Shown one piece after another: positions 1 through 8,451 of a stretch of DNA of 10,069 nt; within the stretch, counting starts at the first letter, position 1; the number at the start of each line of letters is the position of its first letter. The DNA comes from Phialocephala subalpina (lineage: Eukaryota > Ascomycota > Leotiomycetes > Helotiales > Mollisiaceae), in NCBI GenBank assembly GCA_900073065.1, contig FJOG01000031.1, forward strand, positions 519,483-529,551, written 5' to 3'. A model generated the notes under the pieces. That model was not told the DNA's origin. It searched no databases and saw only the letters and a program-made list of their open reading frames with translations. The position numbers and the translations under genes are program-made.

Positions 1-690
1 TTAATATTTACGCTATATATTAATAATAATCCTAATTATAATTATTATATTAATTTTTTTTATTATATTATATATCTTTAAAGTTAATACGCTTTTAATA
101 ACTCTTTTACTTTTAGTTAAATTATAATAAATAAAGTTTCCCTTAATCTTAAACTCCTTATTATTTAATTAGTTTTTGTTTGCGAGAATAATTTTATATT
201 TAATCTAAAAGTTAAAATCTTTATTATTTGCGAATAATTTATTAATAAAAACAAAGAATTTTATTATAAATAAGTTTAGTGCGATATATTTAAATCTTTA
301 GTCGAGATTTTTAATTTGCTACTTTAATTTCTTATTTAGCGCGACGATTTTTTCCTTAATTAAATTTTAATATTATATAATAATAAATAAATTAAATATA
401 GCCTTTAATTAGCAGATTATAGCGATATAAGCTCCTTAAGCACGTTATTCTCGATATTCGTCTTAAAAGTTTATAAACTTAATATTTATTAGCTTAATCT
501 TTTTATTTTGTTCTTTTTATTATAATTCGATTATATTTTCATATTTAATCAAAATATAACTATTAAAGATTAACGGAGTTTCTAATACTAAGGCTTCTTT
601 TGATTTAATTAAGAACTTGGTTTTCGTGAGTTCGTTTTGCTTAATATTCGAGAATTCCTTGTTTATTAAAATAAGCATATTATTTGTTTA
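1..690 (-). pseudogene. Copia-2 fragment: end of RT and RNase H, RIP-degraded, runs off left edge
   Basis: Read on the minus strand from 690 to 1, one frame continues for about 230 codons with only TAA/TAG stops, as expected when CAA/CAG (Gln) is hit by RIP. It opens with the RT active-site motif, normally Q-T-D-D, here stop-T-N-N (679-690, both Asp codons now AAT), then MLILINKEFS and, further on, AYIAIICQLKAIFNLF and ALNKKL, the RT/RNase H connection of fungal Ty1/Copia elements. RNase H follows: FVFINKLFANNKDF, where the first acidic residue has become Asn (241-243), and KSKRVIKSVLTLKIY, where the usual Glu of S-E-x-Y is Lys (76-78). No indel is seen. It continues the RT of 7036-8244, separated by Copia-1. 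The element's end and 3' LTR lie outside the window. Domain assignment is by motif recall, not by a search. Confidence 0.9.
686..690. other. left target-site duplication of Copia-1 (GTTTA)
   Basis: GTTTA ends just before the 5' LTR. Its partner is ATTTA at 7035-7039 after the 3' LTR, differing by one G/A transition. Merging the two copies restores an uninterrupted Copia-2 RT frame, which independently supports the duplication. If the LTR ends with a canonical TA (from CA) at 7035, the shared stretch is only 4 bases (TTTA); a 5-base duplication would put the LTR end at 7034. Confidence 0.8.
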
Positions 691-812
691 TATCGGTATA
701 ATCATGTGATCGCTTAGCGATGGGATAAGAGGGTGGATTCAGGTGGATAAAGGGGTGGAGCTCTGATCTCTATCACCCTAATAACTAGTATCTTAGATTC
801 ATTTCCTTAGGT

Positions 813-820
813 TATATAAG
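813..820 (+). promoter_or_regulatory. TATA-like box in Copia-1 5' LTR
   Basis: TATATAAG in the middle of the LTR, the usual place for a retrotransposon U3 promoter. The matching place in the 3' LTR (6927-6934) reads TATATAGG. A start 25-35 bases downstream would fall at or just after the hairpin at 830-848. Predicted from sequence and position only. Confidence 0.5.
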
Positions 821-829
821 TAGTTAGAT

Positions 830-848
830 GCCCCTTTTGGAAAGGGGC
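830..848 (+). other. GC-rich hairpin in Copia-1 LTR
   Basis: GCCCCTTT pairs with AAAGGGGC around a three-base loop (TGG), an 8-bp perfect stem. In the 3' LTR the same place (6944-6962) has one stem position broken by a G-to-A change. Placed just after the TATA box, it would lie at or near the 5' end of the element RNA, where it could affect the R region or strand transfer. That role is inference. Confidence 0.55.
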
Positions 849-921
849 AAATAGACAAAATATATTCATTAATATTAGACTAAAATCTTAGTGTTTATAA
901 TTATTCCCGGACGAATTAATA

Positions 922-1664
922 CTAATTAGTGGTTAATATTATTCGACCACAAAGTAATAAGGATAATTTCGAAGAGGTACCTAAGGATTTTTCGGAAGTT
1001 ATTAAGTATACTAAAAGAAAAGAATCGATTCCTTTAGGCTTTCAAAAGGATTAGAATATTAAGAGATTATTACGTTAATATAAACCCGCGTTTTATCTGA
1101 TTTTACGCTTTATCGCGTATCGATAGTAAATACTTAATTATAATTTACTTGCTATTATCGAGAATAATTTTTCGAGTATTTTACGAAGCTCGAATCCACC
1201 AAGAATAAACTTTACGAGCTTAATATAAAGACTTATTAAATTACGATATTTACCAAACGCGATATAACCTAGTAAATTGTTTTTAACGAGCAAAATTAAA
1301 CCTTTTTAGAGTATGACTTTAATTAGAAAAAAGATTTATTATTAACTTTTTTACCCCTCGATCTAATATAATACATAAAGGATTAAATTCAGGAAATCAC
1401 AAAATAAGAAGAAAAAAATAATTTTCTATGGGTAAAATTTAAATTAGTATACTCTAATTAAGACGAAAGCTAATTTATGCAAATTATATAAGCTTTAAAA
1501 ATTAATTTGCGGAATTTCCTTCGCAAAAATAAAGTTTATATTCCGTTAATATAATTATATATATTAATATTTTAAATGTTAGAAATATTTACTTAAAGTA
1601 TAATATTATTAGAATAGTTTAAGTAGGAAATTAAGAAGATAAGCATATTAAGAGGATTTAACTC
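922..1664 (+). other. Copia-1 leader and probable frame-broken start of gag
   Basis: This 743-base stretch follows the 5' LTR. No tRNA primer-binding site could be matched with confidence: the bases after the LTR (CTAATTAGTGGTTAATATTA) resemble none I can name. Counting TAA/TAG as RIP-made Gln codons, protein-like reading appears in frame 2 at about 945-1080 (for example DNFEEVPKDFSEVIKYTKRK), then in frame 1 at about 1090-1660 (for example LLLTFLPLDLIQYIKDQI and QALKINLRNFLRKNK). The recognisable gag-pol frame is frame 3 from 1665. Either the gag N-terminus has suffered two single-base deletions, or a separate upstream ORF ends at TGA (1666-1668), overlapping the ATG at 1665. I cannot decide; I recognise no family in this part. 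Confidence 0.4.
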
Positions 1665-3000
1665 ATGAAGAAATACGATCGATCTAATCGAGATAAAAAG
1701 GAAAAACTAAATACTTATAAATAAAGTATTTAGGAACAGAGATTTCGATAAAGTTAAGAGTTACTAAGCTCTGTTAAGACTTCCGATTATGCAAAGATTG
1801 CCACATAAGAAACCTTAATAATAACTCGAATGGTAACTACTTGTTAAAATAATCCCTACGAAGCGGATAATACCCTTTAAGTACTCTCTTATACCTAAGA
1901 AAACTCTATTATCTAACTTAACCCTAAAACTTTAATATTTAACGCTAACTTTATTACTATTAATATTACTAAACGAGCTGATATTATTAAAAGTTAAGAA
2001 AATACTAGAGATTTTATTATTTTAATCCCTATAACTAACGAATAAATTCAAACGAAAACTCGTTACTTTAATAAAAATTTATAATAAGAAACTTAAATAT
2101 CATAAAAAAAAAACTTATTTAATATATTTATTTGAGTATTTAAAGACTTATATCCCAAAGTAAATATTAAATCGAAAGAATATTACGACGCGTTCTCGAT
2201 TATACTAATTAGCGAGGCTAACGAGTTTTATTACTAGAAACTCGCTAAGAAAAATTTCTCGTTTAATTAGATAATCGAGATTATGAGATCGAATTTTGAG
2301 ACTAAAAAGCGCCAAAATCAAATATTTAATTAGTGGCACGAGATTATTTTTATTATAATATAATCTTAGAACTCCGATAAAACGATTTTAAAGTATTTTA
2401 AGATCTTAAAACGTAAATTAATTAATAAATAACTTAGTTTACGTAACGAGATATACTTGGAAGTTATTATTTAAGACAAGATTTATTACGCTTGCCGAGA
2501 TATACCGGAATATTATTACGTACTTCTTAGACCATTAGGAAACTTTTAGTCCGCATGTGAAGACATACGAATAGTTTTAGTACTTAGAGTAGAAGTCAAA
2601 TTAACCTTTAGAGTTTATTCGATCGAGAAAAGGGCGCGAGACGAAAAGGATAAAGTATTCTTGGTAAACCGAAAATACTTTGGGAAGAGTATATAATACG
2701 GAGACTACTTTACCCGTAATGCCTAAAGGACGAGATAAGCTAAATAAAAGTATTTTATATATAAGAAACCAAATTACTAGAGTACTTAGTATACTCTAGA
2801 AGAAAGGCAAAAAGTATACGTAGTATTTAAGAGATCACGAGACTCTATTAATAAGAATATAAATAAGATTATTTAATATATTACCAAATTCGAAGGACTT
2901 AAACTAGATATTACAAAAGATTACGAGTAATTCGTTAATAAACTCGCGGAGATAATTAATTTATTAAGAAGTTATAATATATAATCGGAGTATTTCTTTA
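1665..3000 (+). other. Copia-1 Gag region with ruined CCHC zinc knuckle
   Basis: Gag forms the virus-like particle and packages element RNA. The first part (1665-2130) is charged and Gln-rich and not recognisable. From about 2150 the frame matches the ascomycete Copia Gag core: YYDAFSIILISEANEFYY, then MRSNFETKKRQNQIFN (about 2283-2330), the segment usually read as HFETEERRQ, then ACRDIPEYYYVLL near 2490. The nucleocapsid knuckle lies at 2751-2800. The family pattern C-x2-C with W and H reads YFIYKKPNY-stop-ST-stop-YT here, so the Cys codons have become Tyr, Trp a stop and His Tyr, all single G-to-A or C-to-T changes. ITKFEGLKLDITKDYE (about 2876-2925) is the usual linker before protease. Confidence 0.88.
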
Positions 3001-3119
3001 TGATATCTTATAATATAATCGATAAGATTAAGACTATTAAATTATTTAACTAGTAATTAATTTTCTATATATTCGCAAAGATTATAATATACCTAGTATT
3101 ACTAGTAATACATGCGAAT

Positions 3120-3455
3120 ATAAAGATATTCTTAATTATTTGATATTTATTAAGTGTATTTATAGGCATTATAATTAATACTAAAGCAATTTAGCGCTTA
3201 ATAGCCAGAAAAGGCTAATTCTTAGTCTTTTAGCGAATTCGAGACGTTAAATTAAATAAATCACGAGCTGGAAAAGTTATTATTAAGTTTAAAATCAAAT
3301 AAACTTCGTTACTTGGTATTATTAATATTAAGACGCTAATTGGCCAAATTATGTTTTACGTAATATTAGCTAACATGCCGTTTTTACTTTGTTTATAAGA
3401 TATAAATAAATTACGCGTTAAATTCGATAATCTTAATAACGTATTTATTTAAAGC
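3120..3455 (+). other. Copia-1 aspartic protease
   Basis: Retroviral-type aspartic protease that cuts the polyprotein. The active site, normally D-T-G, reads N-T-K (3177-3185), both changes being G-to-A. Family landmarks follow in frame: GQFLVFQRIRDVKLNKSRAG, IINIKTLIGQIMFYVILANM, and PFLLCLQDINKLRVKFDNL (about 3378-3434), the conserved end of this fungal protease domain. Catalytically dead as it stands, independent of its stop codons. Confidence 0.88.
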
Positions 3456-3559
3456 AATATATATACGCCGATTATAAGGGCATTCGAATACCCATGGATA
3501 CTTTTAAACCTACTAGAAAGCCTGGTTTATATAAACCAGGAAATTATAACTATAAAAGC

Positions 3560-4560
3560 TAATACGTATTATTTGACCGAAATAAAATTGCGATAATTAT
3601 ATAAACGATTTGGATACTTATCGGTAATACGATTTATAAGAGTCTTTAAACATGGAGATTATAATACTAATTTTGATGAAATCAAAAGGATAATAAAATA
3701 TTATTAGTAATATTAAATAAACGGTAGATTTTTAGGACGTTTTAAATTTATATTACGAGATAATTATGAATTTAATTATTCGGTATATTTAGACGTTTTA
3801 TGGCTTGATAATAAAGTAATACTATAAGTCGTAAACAAGGTAATTATATTTTAGGCCGCTAGGTTTCTTAAGGATATATTAGCTAAGGAGACCTAAAATG
3901 CCTTTTGAGTATATTAGATTAACGTTTACCTCGGATTATTAGCGTTTGTAATTTATAACCTCGGAATAAACTTTAATTCTAAGGAATTCCAAGATAATAC
4001 TAAAGTTATAAATATTAAGATAAAGTAAATACCAATCGAAGTATATAACTCCATCGGATTTATAAAGCGCTATTACGTGCCACTTAGACGTGCGTATAGT
4101 ATTTTGCTAAAGGAGTTACCTGATTTTTTAAAAGAAAAGAAATTATAAATGGCAATTAAAGCCGTGAATAATACTATTAGCCTTAATAATATTATGTTTA
4201 TATTTCTTGTTTTTGGAGCGTTTCCCCGCATATTATAATGGGATATATTAGCCGCATTAATTATAGCCCAAGTAGAAACTATAAGAAATATTATAATGGC
4301 AATCCGCGAATATTACGTAGCTCGCTAAATTATAAACGCCTTACGGATAAGAAATAATCCTCGGATTAATTACTTGGTAAATTTACTTATTAACTTAAAT
4401 ATGCTTATATAGAGAAAGGGCAAAGGGTGGCAAGGATTATTTATATTATTAGCGACGGATAAAGAGATTTACTAGATTTAATTATTTAATGGACTTAGAA
4501 ACTTCCGGAATATAATTATAAAATTATTTTATAAGGACCCCGATTAAATGGATAATAACA
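3560..4560 (+). other. Copia-1 integrase, HHCC and DD35E residues mutated
   Basis: Integrase inserts the cDNA. The zinc-binding module LRQLHRRFGH reads LR-stop-LYKRFGY: both His codons (3600-3602, 3615-3617) now encode Tyr. The C-x2-C pair (3702-3704, 3711-3713) is Tyr and Tyr. Catalytic core: first Asp kept in YSVYLDVLWLD (3792-3794); second Asp is Asn in VIYNLG (3957-3959); Glu is Lys in SIGFIKRYY (AAG 4065-4067). The second acidic site and the Glu site are 35 residues apart, the DD35E spacing, and the first two are 55 codons apart. VPLRRAYSILLKELP and the NNTISLNNIMF stretch continue the core. The C-terminal part to about 4560 is poorly conserved. Confidence 0.92.
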
Positions 4561-4899
4561 ATTAACTAAAAGATTTCTTATTAATAGAAAACGTGCTAGA
4601 GGATATTATACGAGAGCTAGAAACGCTATAATAAAGCTTAAGATTAATAGATAAGTAATTGGTTATAAACGCGAAAGATATTCTCGATTTATCCTATTTA
4701 ATTAGAGAAATCTAACTTATAATAAGAAACTCTCGAGTAATATTAAAAATCTTATTTTTTGTTTTTAATCCGAACGATTATATTTTTATAATATTCTTTA
4801 TAAATAGTAACGCTAGCTCGAAAATAATCGAAATATTTCTAATTGAAAAGGAAACTCGAGATAAGTAAATATTAATCGAGTTACGCGCTAAGGGTATTA

Positions 4900-5880
4900 T
4901 TATTACTCCTAGAGAATTATTTGTAATTTCCCGGAGAAAAGAAATCAATGGGTTATTAGCAAAAGGAGTATTTGAGTTAATTTCTAGTAATTCTAAGGAA
5001 ATTGATAACTAATAAATTTTTGGCTTAAGACTAATTAATGAAGTTAAGGGTATAGGGACCATAATACCCTACGAGAAATCCCGCTTAGTAATTTAAGTAT
5101 TTAATGATAAAGGCAAAAAAATAGTGCTCACGTAATCACTAATTATCTAGCGAGTTAACTAACGAATTATTGTTATTTTAGCCCCGTTACTCAAAAGCAA
5201 AGGGATTAGCCTTTACTTGAGAGATATTACTTAAGCTTATATATAATTAGTAACTTTATTGGCACGCGTTATATTTGTAAGACCTCTGAAGGAGATAACT
5301 CACGAATTATTACTAGGCATTATTTTTAAGGTTATTAAGCCTTTCTATAGAATTCCGGAGGTAAGTATATACTAGTATAATACTTATAATAATTATTATA
5401 AGGATAAGCTTTCGATGGAAACGTTAACGTTCGACTTATATTTATTAGTTACTCGGAATAAAGATAATTTATTCGGAATAATAATTATATAAACGGATGA
5501 TATACTTATTCTGGGAGATAACGCGTTCATGGAATTAGAGTATACTAAGCTAGAAAAGGCTAAATTAATGGCTAAGCCTACGGAATCTTTAGCGCGGGAT
5601 ATTTTATTAATATTTAATAAGTATAAACTAGTAATAAACGGGAGTAGCCCTAATATCACCTTGTTTTAAAAGGGATAAAGAAAACGTTTAACTTTTATTA
5701 ACCTTAAATCGAGCGAAATTAAGCAAGTTTACCTCGAGTAATACGCCCGAGGAGTATATATAGGGATAATCTATTAATCGGAGGCTATATTCGATATATT
5801 AATAATAGCTTAATACTAAGACCCCAAACGAGAATAAGTTATAGCTTTTAATAAGCGTTTATAATAATAGATAAATAATC
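4900..5880 (+). other. Copia-1 reverse transcriptase
   Basis: Copies element RNA into DNA. In-frame landmarks: FVISRRKEINGLLAKGVFEL (about 4920-4979), IIPYEKSRLVIQVFNDKGK (about 5061-5117), LYLRDITQAYIQ with the first catalytic Asp kept (5223-5225), IFKVIKPFYRIPE (about 5319-5357), and the active site Q-T-D-D as stop-TDD-ILILGD (TDD 5493-5501). The Y-Y-K-D-K-L-S-M motif lies at about 5391-5415. After the palm come the connection motifs QVYLEQYARGVYIG (with TAA for Gln) and AFNKRL. Both Asp residues of the active-site pair survive, unlike in Copia-2. The domain is still dead because of many nonsense codons. Confidence 0.95.
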
Positions 5881-5894
5881 TCGACTAAGGGCTC

Positions 5895-6512
5895 CGATTT
5901 ATATATATAGACTTATTATTTGCAAAGTTATTTGTTTTTGTAAATAGTTCGTTTGTTATAAACGCAGATTATAGCTTTTAGATCGGATACGTCGCTATGC
6001 TAGGGAATAAGGAATATAGCGATGGGAAATTCGATTTGATGGGAAATATTTTGTATTAAAGCTCGATTAAGTATAAGAGAGTTACGCGCGTAGTTCTGGC
6101 TTTAGAATTATACGCGATGATAACAGGGATTAATATAGTGATATCGATTTTTATTACCCTTAATCTTATTATAAAGTAGTTAGAAATAAACCCTATTTTT
6201 ATAGTTATTTATATCGATTTGTTTTTGCTTTACGAGTATATAGTTAAGCTTGGTATTACTAAGGAAAAACGTTTAATGATTAATATTATAGCCATTAGAT
6301 AATCGTACGAATGCAAAGAACTCTCGGAGATTTGATAAATTACTAGTAATAATAACCCTATTAATATTATGATTAAACTTACTGCTAATAGATTACTTGA
6401 GTTACTTATTAATATTAACCACTTTAGCGTCAAGATATAAGGGTAGGTATAGCGTCCTAAAGTACAGGAGTTAACTGGCAAAGACGGGAAGGAGGAGAAG
6501 CATGGTCGTTAA
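5895..6512 (+). other. Copia-1 RNase H
   Basis: Removes the RNA strand from RNA-DNA hybrids during reverse transcription. The first catalytic Asp in LFVFVNSSFVIN is changed to Asn (5943-5945). The Glu in VVLALELYAM is kept (GAA 6105-6107), after the KYKRVTR motif, and the Asp in VIYIDLFLLYEY is kept (6216-6218). LGITKEKRLMINI, then SYECKELSEI followed by TGA for Trp, then NNPINIMIKLTANRLLELL end the domain. A basic tail reads KVQELTGKDGKEEKHGR to the TAA at 6510. Confidence 0.92.
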
Positions 6513-6578
6513 GGAAAGTAAAGCGCGGTAATAAACGTGTTTTTGGTGTTTTTCGATGTTTTGATGTTTTTTGGCGCG

Positions 6579-6632
6579 CGAGCTCTAATTAGCTCGGAGT
6601 TTACTAAACTCCGCGGTTAGGGGATTTCCCCT
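6579..6632 (+). other. three hairpins in a row in Copia-1 3' UTR
   Basis: CGAGCT (6579-6584) pairs with AGCTCG (6591-6596). CGGAGTTT (6595-6602) pairs with AAACTCCG (6606-6613) around ACT; the wider 19-base stretch is palindromic around one base. AGGGG (6619-6623) pairs with CCCCT (6628-6632) around ATTT. The first two overlap by two bases, so they may alternate. All stems are perfect. A role in packaging, 3'-end formation or RNA stability is possible but not shown. Confidence 0.6.
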
Positions 6633-6787
6633 ATTTTTAGCCTGGACGGTCAGGTAGTAATGCGCGTAATCGCAATTAGTTTCTAGTTAATTTTCCTTAT
6701 GATATTTATTTGCGTAGTAATACTTTTATAGTTACGATAATACTTTTTTTACTTATAGTTTACTAGTTAGAAGAAGTATCTCCTTCC

Positions 6788-6797
6788 AAAGAAAGAG
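6788..6797 (+). promoter_or_regulatory. candidate polypurine tract of Copia-1
   Basis: AAAGAAAGAG is an all-purine run seven bases before the 3' LTR, where the plus-strand primer of an LTR retrotransposon is expected. The intervening TTACTAA is not purine, so either the tract was altered or the primer site is short. Moderate support only. Confidence 0.45.
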
Positions 6798-6804
6798 TTA
6801 CTAA

Positions 6805-7035
6805 TGTCGGTATAATCATGTGATCGCTTAGCAATGGGATAAAAGGGTGGATTCAGGTGGATAAAGGGGTAGAGCTCTAATTTTTATTACTTTAACAATT
6901 AGTGTCTTAGATTTATTTCCTTAGGTTATATAGGTAGCTAGGTGCCCCTTCTAGAAAAGGGCAAACAAACAGAATATATTCATTAATATCAGATTAAGAT
7001 TTTAGTATTTATGATTACCCCCGGACGAACTAATA
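6805..7035 (+). repeat. 3' LTR of Copia-1
   Basis: Keeps the TG start (TGTCGG) that is TATCGG in the 5' copy. Aligns without gaps to 691-921 with a constant offset of 6114. All differences are transitions in both directions, so each copy was mutated on its own. The hairpin arm at 6944-6962 has lost one pair. The end is 7035 if TG...CA (now TA) is assumed, or 7034 if the duplication is 5 bases. Confidence 0.95.
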
Positions 7036-7039
7036 TTTA
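7035..7039. other. right target-site duplication of Copia-1 (ATTTA)
   Basis: Partner of GTTTA at 686-690, with one G/A difference. Its first base overlaps the possible last base of the LTR. Confidence 0.75.
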
Positions 7040-8244
7040 TATCCTAATAACTTCGAACGCGTTTTTTATAATCGTAATCAGGAAGTAAAGGTTATATATA
7101 AACGTGACTATAAATAACTTTTCTTGATAATACTTATAATACGTAGCCCACTAGTATATTCCGGCCTTAATAAGATTATATAATGGCTTTAAGATTATTA
7201 TAATCGTACTTAATAAATATAAATTATGAACTTCTTTTAAAAGCCACGCTAATATAAATCGTTGGATATTTATCGTAAATTATATATAAACTTAAGTAAT
7301 ATCGCGAAATTATATTCTAATTTTTTTATCGGGAAATTAAGTTAAAATTAATATTAGTATTATAATAACTTATTAACTTGCTTTTTAAATTATTAAAAAT
7401 TATATAAAAATTATTTCTTTTTTTTCGTTATTATATCCTTAGATAACTAGTCTGGATTTCTCGTACGGGCTATTAATAACTTTGCTTTTAATCTCGTTAA
7501 TTAATCTTAAGTTAAAAATTTGAACACTAGCGTATTTAACGGGGTTAAATTTAATAAAGTTAAAAACTCTTTTAGTAATTAATCTATTTATTTCCTACTT
7601 TTGCGAAACTTCGAATAATATTTTAAAAGTAATAATTTTACTTTTATTTCGTAATTTTAATAAGAGTTTTATATTAGTTTTTTTTTTATTTATTATAAAA
7701 GTTATAAAAATATTATTTCTTTTAATAATAATAATAAATATATCGTTAAAATCCTTATTATTACTATTTTCTATAAAGTTTTAATAATTGCTTTAATATA
7801 TTTCCTTATTAAATATATTTTTCTTATTGTATAACCCTCTTAATTATTTTTTATCGCGATATTTAATTAGTAGCTTTTCTTTTTTTACTTATTTTGACGG
7901 GGAAAATTCAAAGATTTTCTTATTATTATCCTATTTATACTCTTAGTAATATAGCTTAATAATCGTAAATCGGAAGTTTATTAATCCGTAGGGTATATCG
8001 ACCGTGTATATCTCGCCGCTAGTTACTAGTAGCTTATATAATCCCTTTTACCCACTTTTCTTACGTTAAATGTATATATTCGATAAGATTAATAGGTTTA
8101 ATATAAGCTTAATATTTGGATTATTTCGTAAAGCGAACGTATTAGTAACTTATCGTTTAGTATAAAGACGGCGTATTTCCTTCGTAATTACTCGAATTAT
8201 TTTAGTTCTTTTAATAATTAATAGTAATAACGCGTTTTTACTAG
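7036..8244 (-). pseudogene. Copia-2 fragment: integrase C-terminus and most of RT, RIP-degraded
   Basis: Minus strand, read from 8244 down, one frame without indels. Integrase C-terminus: KNALLLLIIKRTK, KRQVTNTFALRNNPN, then GLYKLLVTSGEIYTVDIPYG and a form of the FRSTVVKPYY motif (FRFTIIKLYY), ending near 7900. An AT-rich, weakly conserved linker of about 90 codons leads to RT: EINRLITKRVFNFIKFNPVK (start near 7590), SPYEKSRLVI (near 7465), FRDITQVYIQF with the first catalytic Asp kept (complement of 7301-7303), IIIILKPLYNLIKAGIY, and NAFEVIRI at the Copia-1 junction. RT resumes at 690 with T-N-N. It differs clearly from Copia-1 in residues, so it is another family of the same clade. Stops are TAA/TAG at Gln positions. 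Confidence 0.9.
8240..8244. other. left target-site duplication of the small LTR element (ACTAG)
   Basis: ACTAG here and ACTAA at 9433-9437 flank the inserted element. They differ by one transition and are both followed by T. Collapsing them rejoins the Copia-2 integrase frame (Y-P-R-I-T-S-K-N-A). The exact phase can slide by one base. Confidence 0.65.
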
Positions 8245-8451
8245 TATAGCGGGGTAATTTGGTTATTAGTGCTAGTTATTAATGCTAGTTGCTGGTGCTA
8301 GTGTTATTTTTCCGGATTGGGCCTAGTATTACACGTGACTCGGTCTTGGATATATTAAGAGATTTGGCATCTTATATTCTTAGTTCTTTAGGTAGCTTTT
8401 TACGTGGTTCGTAGACATTAGAATTAACTCCAAAAGGTTTATCCCTTTATA
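8245..8451 (+). repeat. left LTR (copy A) of the small element
   Basis: Starts TATAGCGGGG (TG probably mutated to TA) and ends CCCTTTATA. The block 8348-8451 matches 9330-9433 with about 11 transitions and no gap or transversion. It holds GGATATATTAAGAG, a TATA-like promoter word shared by all three copies, and a CACGTG-type word upstream. Between the shared start and CACGTG lies extra sequence not present in copies B and C, including a 13-base tandem repeat. Confidence 0.75.
8258..8309 (+). repeat. 13-base tandem repeat inside LTR copy A
   Basis: Units GCTAGTTATTAAT (8271-8283), GCTAGTTGCTGGT (8284-8296) and GCTAGTGTTATTT (8297-8309), with a weaker unit at 8258-8270. Differences are mainly transitions from a GCTAGTTGCTGGT-like unit. 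Absent from copies B and C. Confidence 0.7.

Larger units (their letters stand above)
691..921 (+). repeat. 5' LTR of Copia-1
   Basis: Aligns without gaps to 6805-7035. I count 32 differences in 231 positions, all transitions. The terminal TG seen in the 3' copy is TA here. The LTR holds a TATA-like box and, just downstream, a GC-rich hairpin. Parts of it (about 700-780) keep CpA, TpG and G-rich runs and look less degraded than the coding part. Confidence 0.95.
1665..6512 (+). pseudogene. Copia-1 gag-pol polyprotein, RIP-degraded
   Basis: A single frame of about 1,616 codons runs from ATG 1665 to TAA 6510-6512 with Gag, protease, integrase, RT and RNase H in Copia order. Frame is kept throughout: the codons for the knuckle (2751), protease DTG site (3177), integrase D/D/E sites (3792, 3957, 4065), RT TDD (5493) and RNase H Glu (6105) are all in the same phase. 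Stops are TAA/TAG where related proteins have Gln, and TAG/TGA where they have Trp, so C-to-T on either strand explains them. The true start is uncertain, since gag may begin upstream in other frames. The final TAA may itself be a mutated Gln codon; the frame has no further family match beyond about 6480. Confidence 0.93.
6513..6804 (+). other. Copia-1 3' untranslated region
   Basis: About 290 bases between the end of gag-pol and the 3' LTR, with no coding signal. The first part (6535-6575) is G/T-rich with repeated TGTTTTT-like words. Three consecutive hairpins follow at 6579-6632, then an AT-rich stretch, and a purine tract just before the LTR. Confidence 0.7.
691..7035 (+). mobile_element. 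Copia-1: near-complete Ty1/Copia LTR retrotransposon, RIP-inactivated
   Basis: About 6.3 kb, bounded by two 231-base LTRs (691-921, 6805-7035) and a short target duplication. Between them lie, in one plus-strand frame, gag with a CCHC knuckle, an aspartic protease, an HHCC/DD35E integrase, RT and RNase H. Integrase before RT defines Ty1/Copia (Pseudoviridae type) as opposed to Ty3/Gypsy. The residues match the widespread ascomycete group whose RT carries Q-T-D-D instead of Y-V-D-D. The element is inserted in Copia-2 in the opposite orientation. Dozens of nonsense codons and lost catalytic residues make it non-functional. The boundaries are uncertain by one base at the 3' end. Confidence 0.95.

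Noticed and set aside
922..945. tRNA primer-binding site of Copia-1
   Set aside because: Bases after the LTR contain TGGTTAATATTA, but I could not match this to a specific tRNA end or internal cut site, and RIP may have altered it.
5396..5659. Open 87-codon reading frame on the minus strand
   Set aside because: It is antisense to the Copia-1 RT, in the middle of the TDD active-site region. The plus strand carries the family motifs; the open antisense frame is chance.
6230..6481. Open 83-codon hydrophobic reading frame on the minus strand
   Set aside because: Antisense to the end of Copia-1 RNase H. Its hydrophobicity comes from AT-rich codons, not from a recognisable membrane protein.
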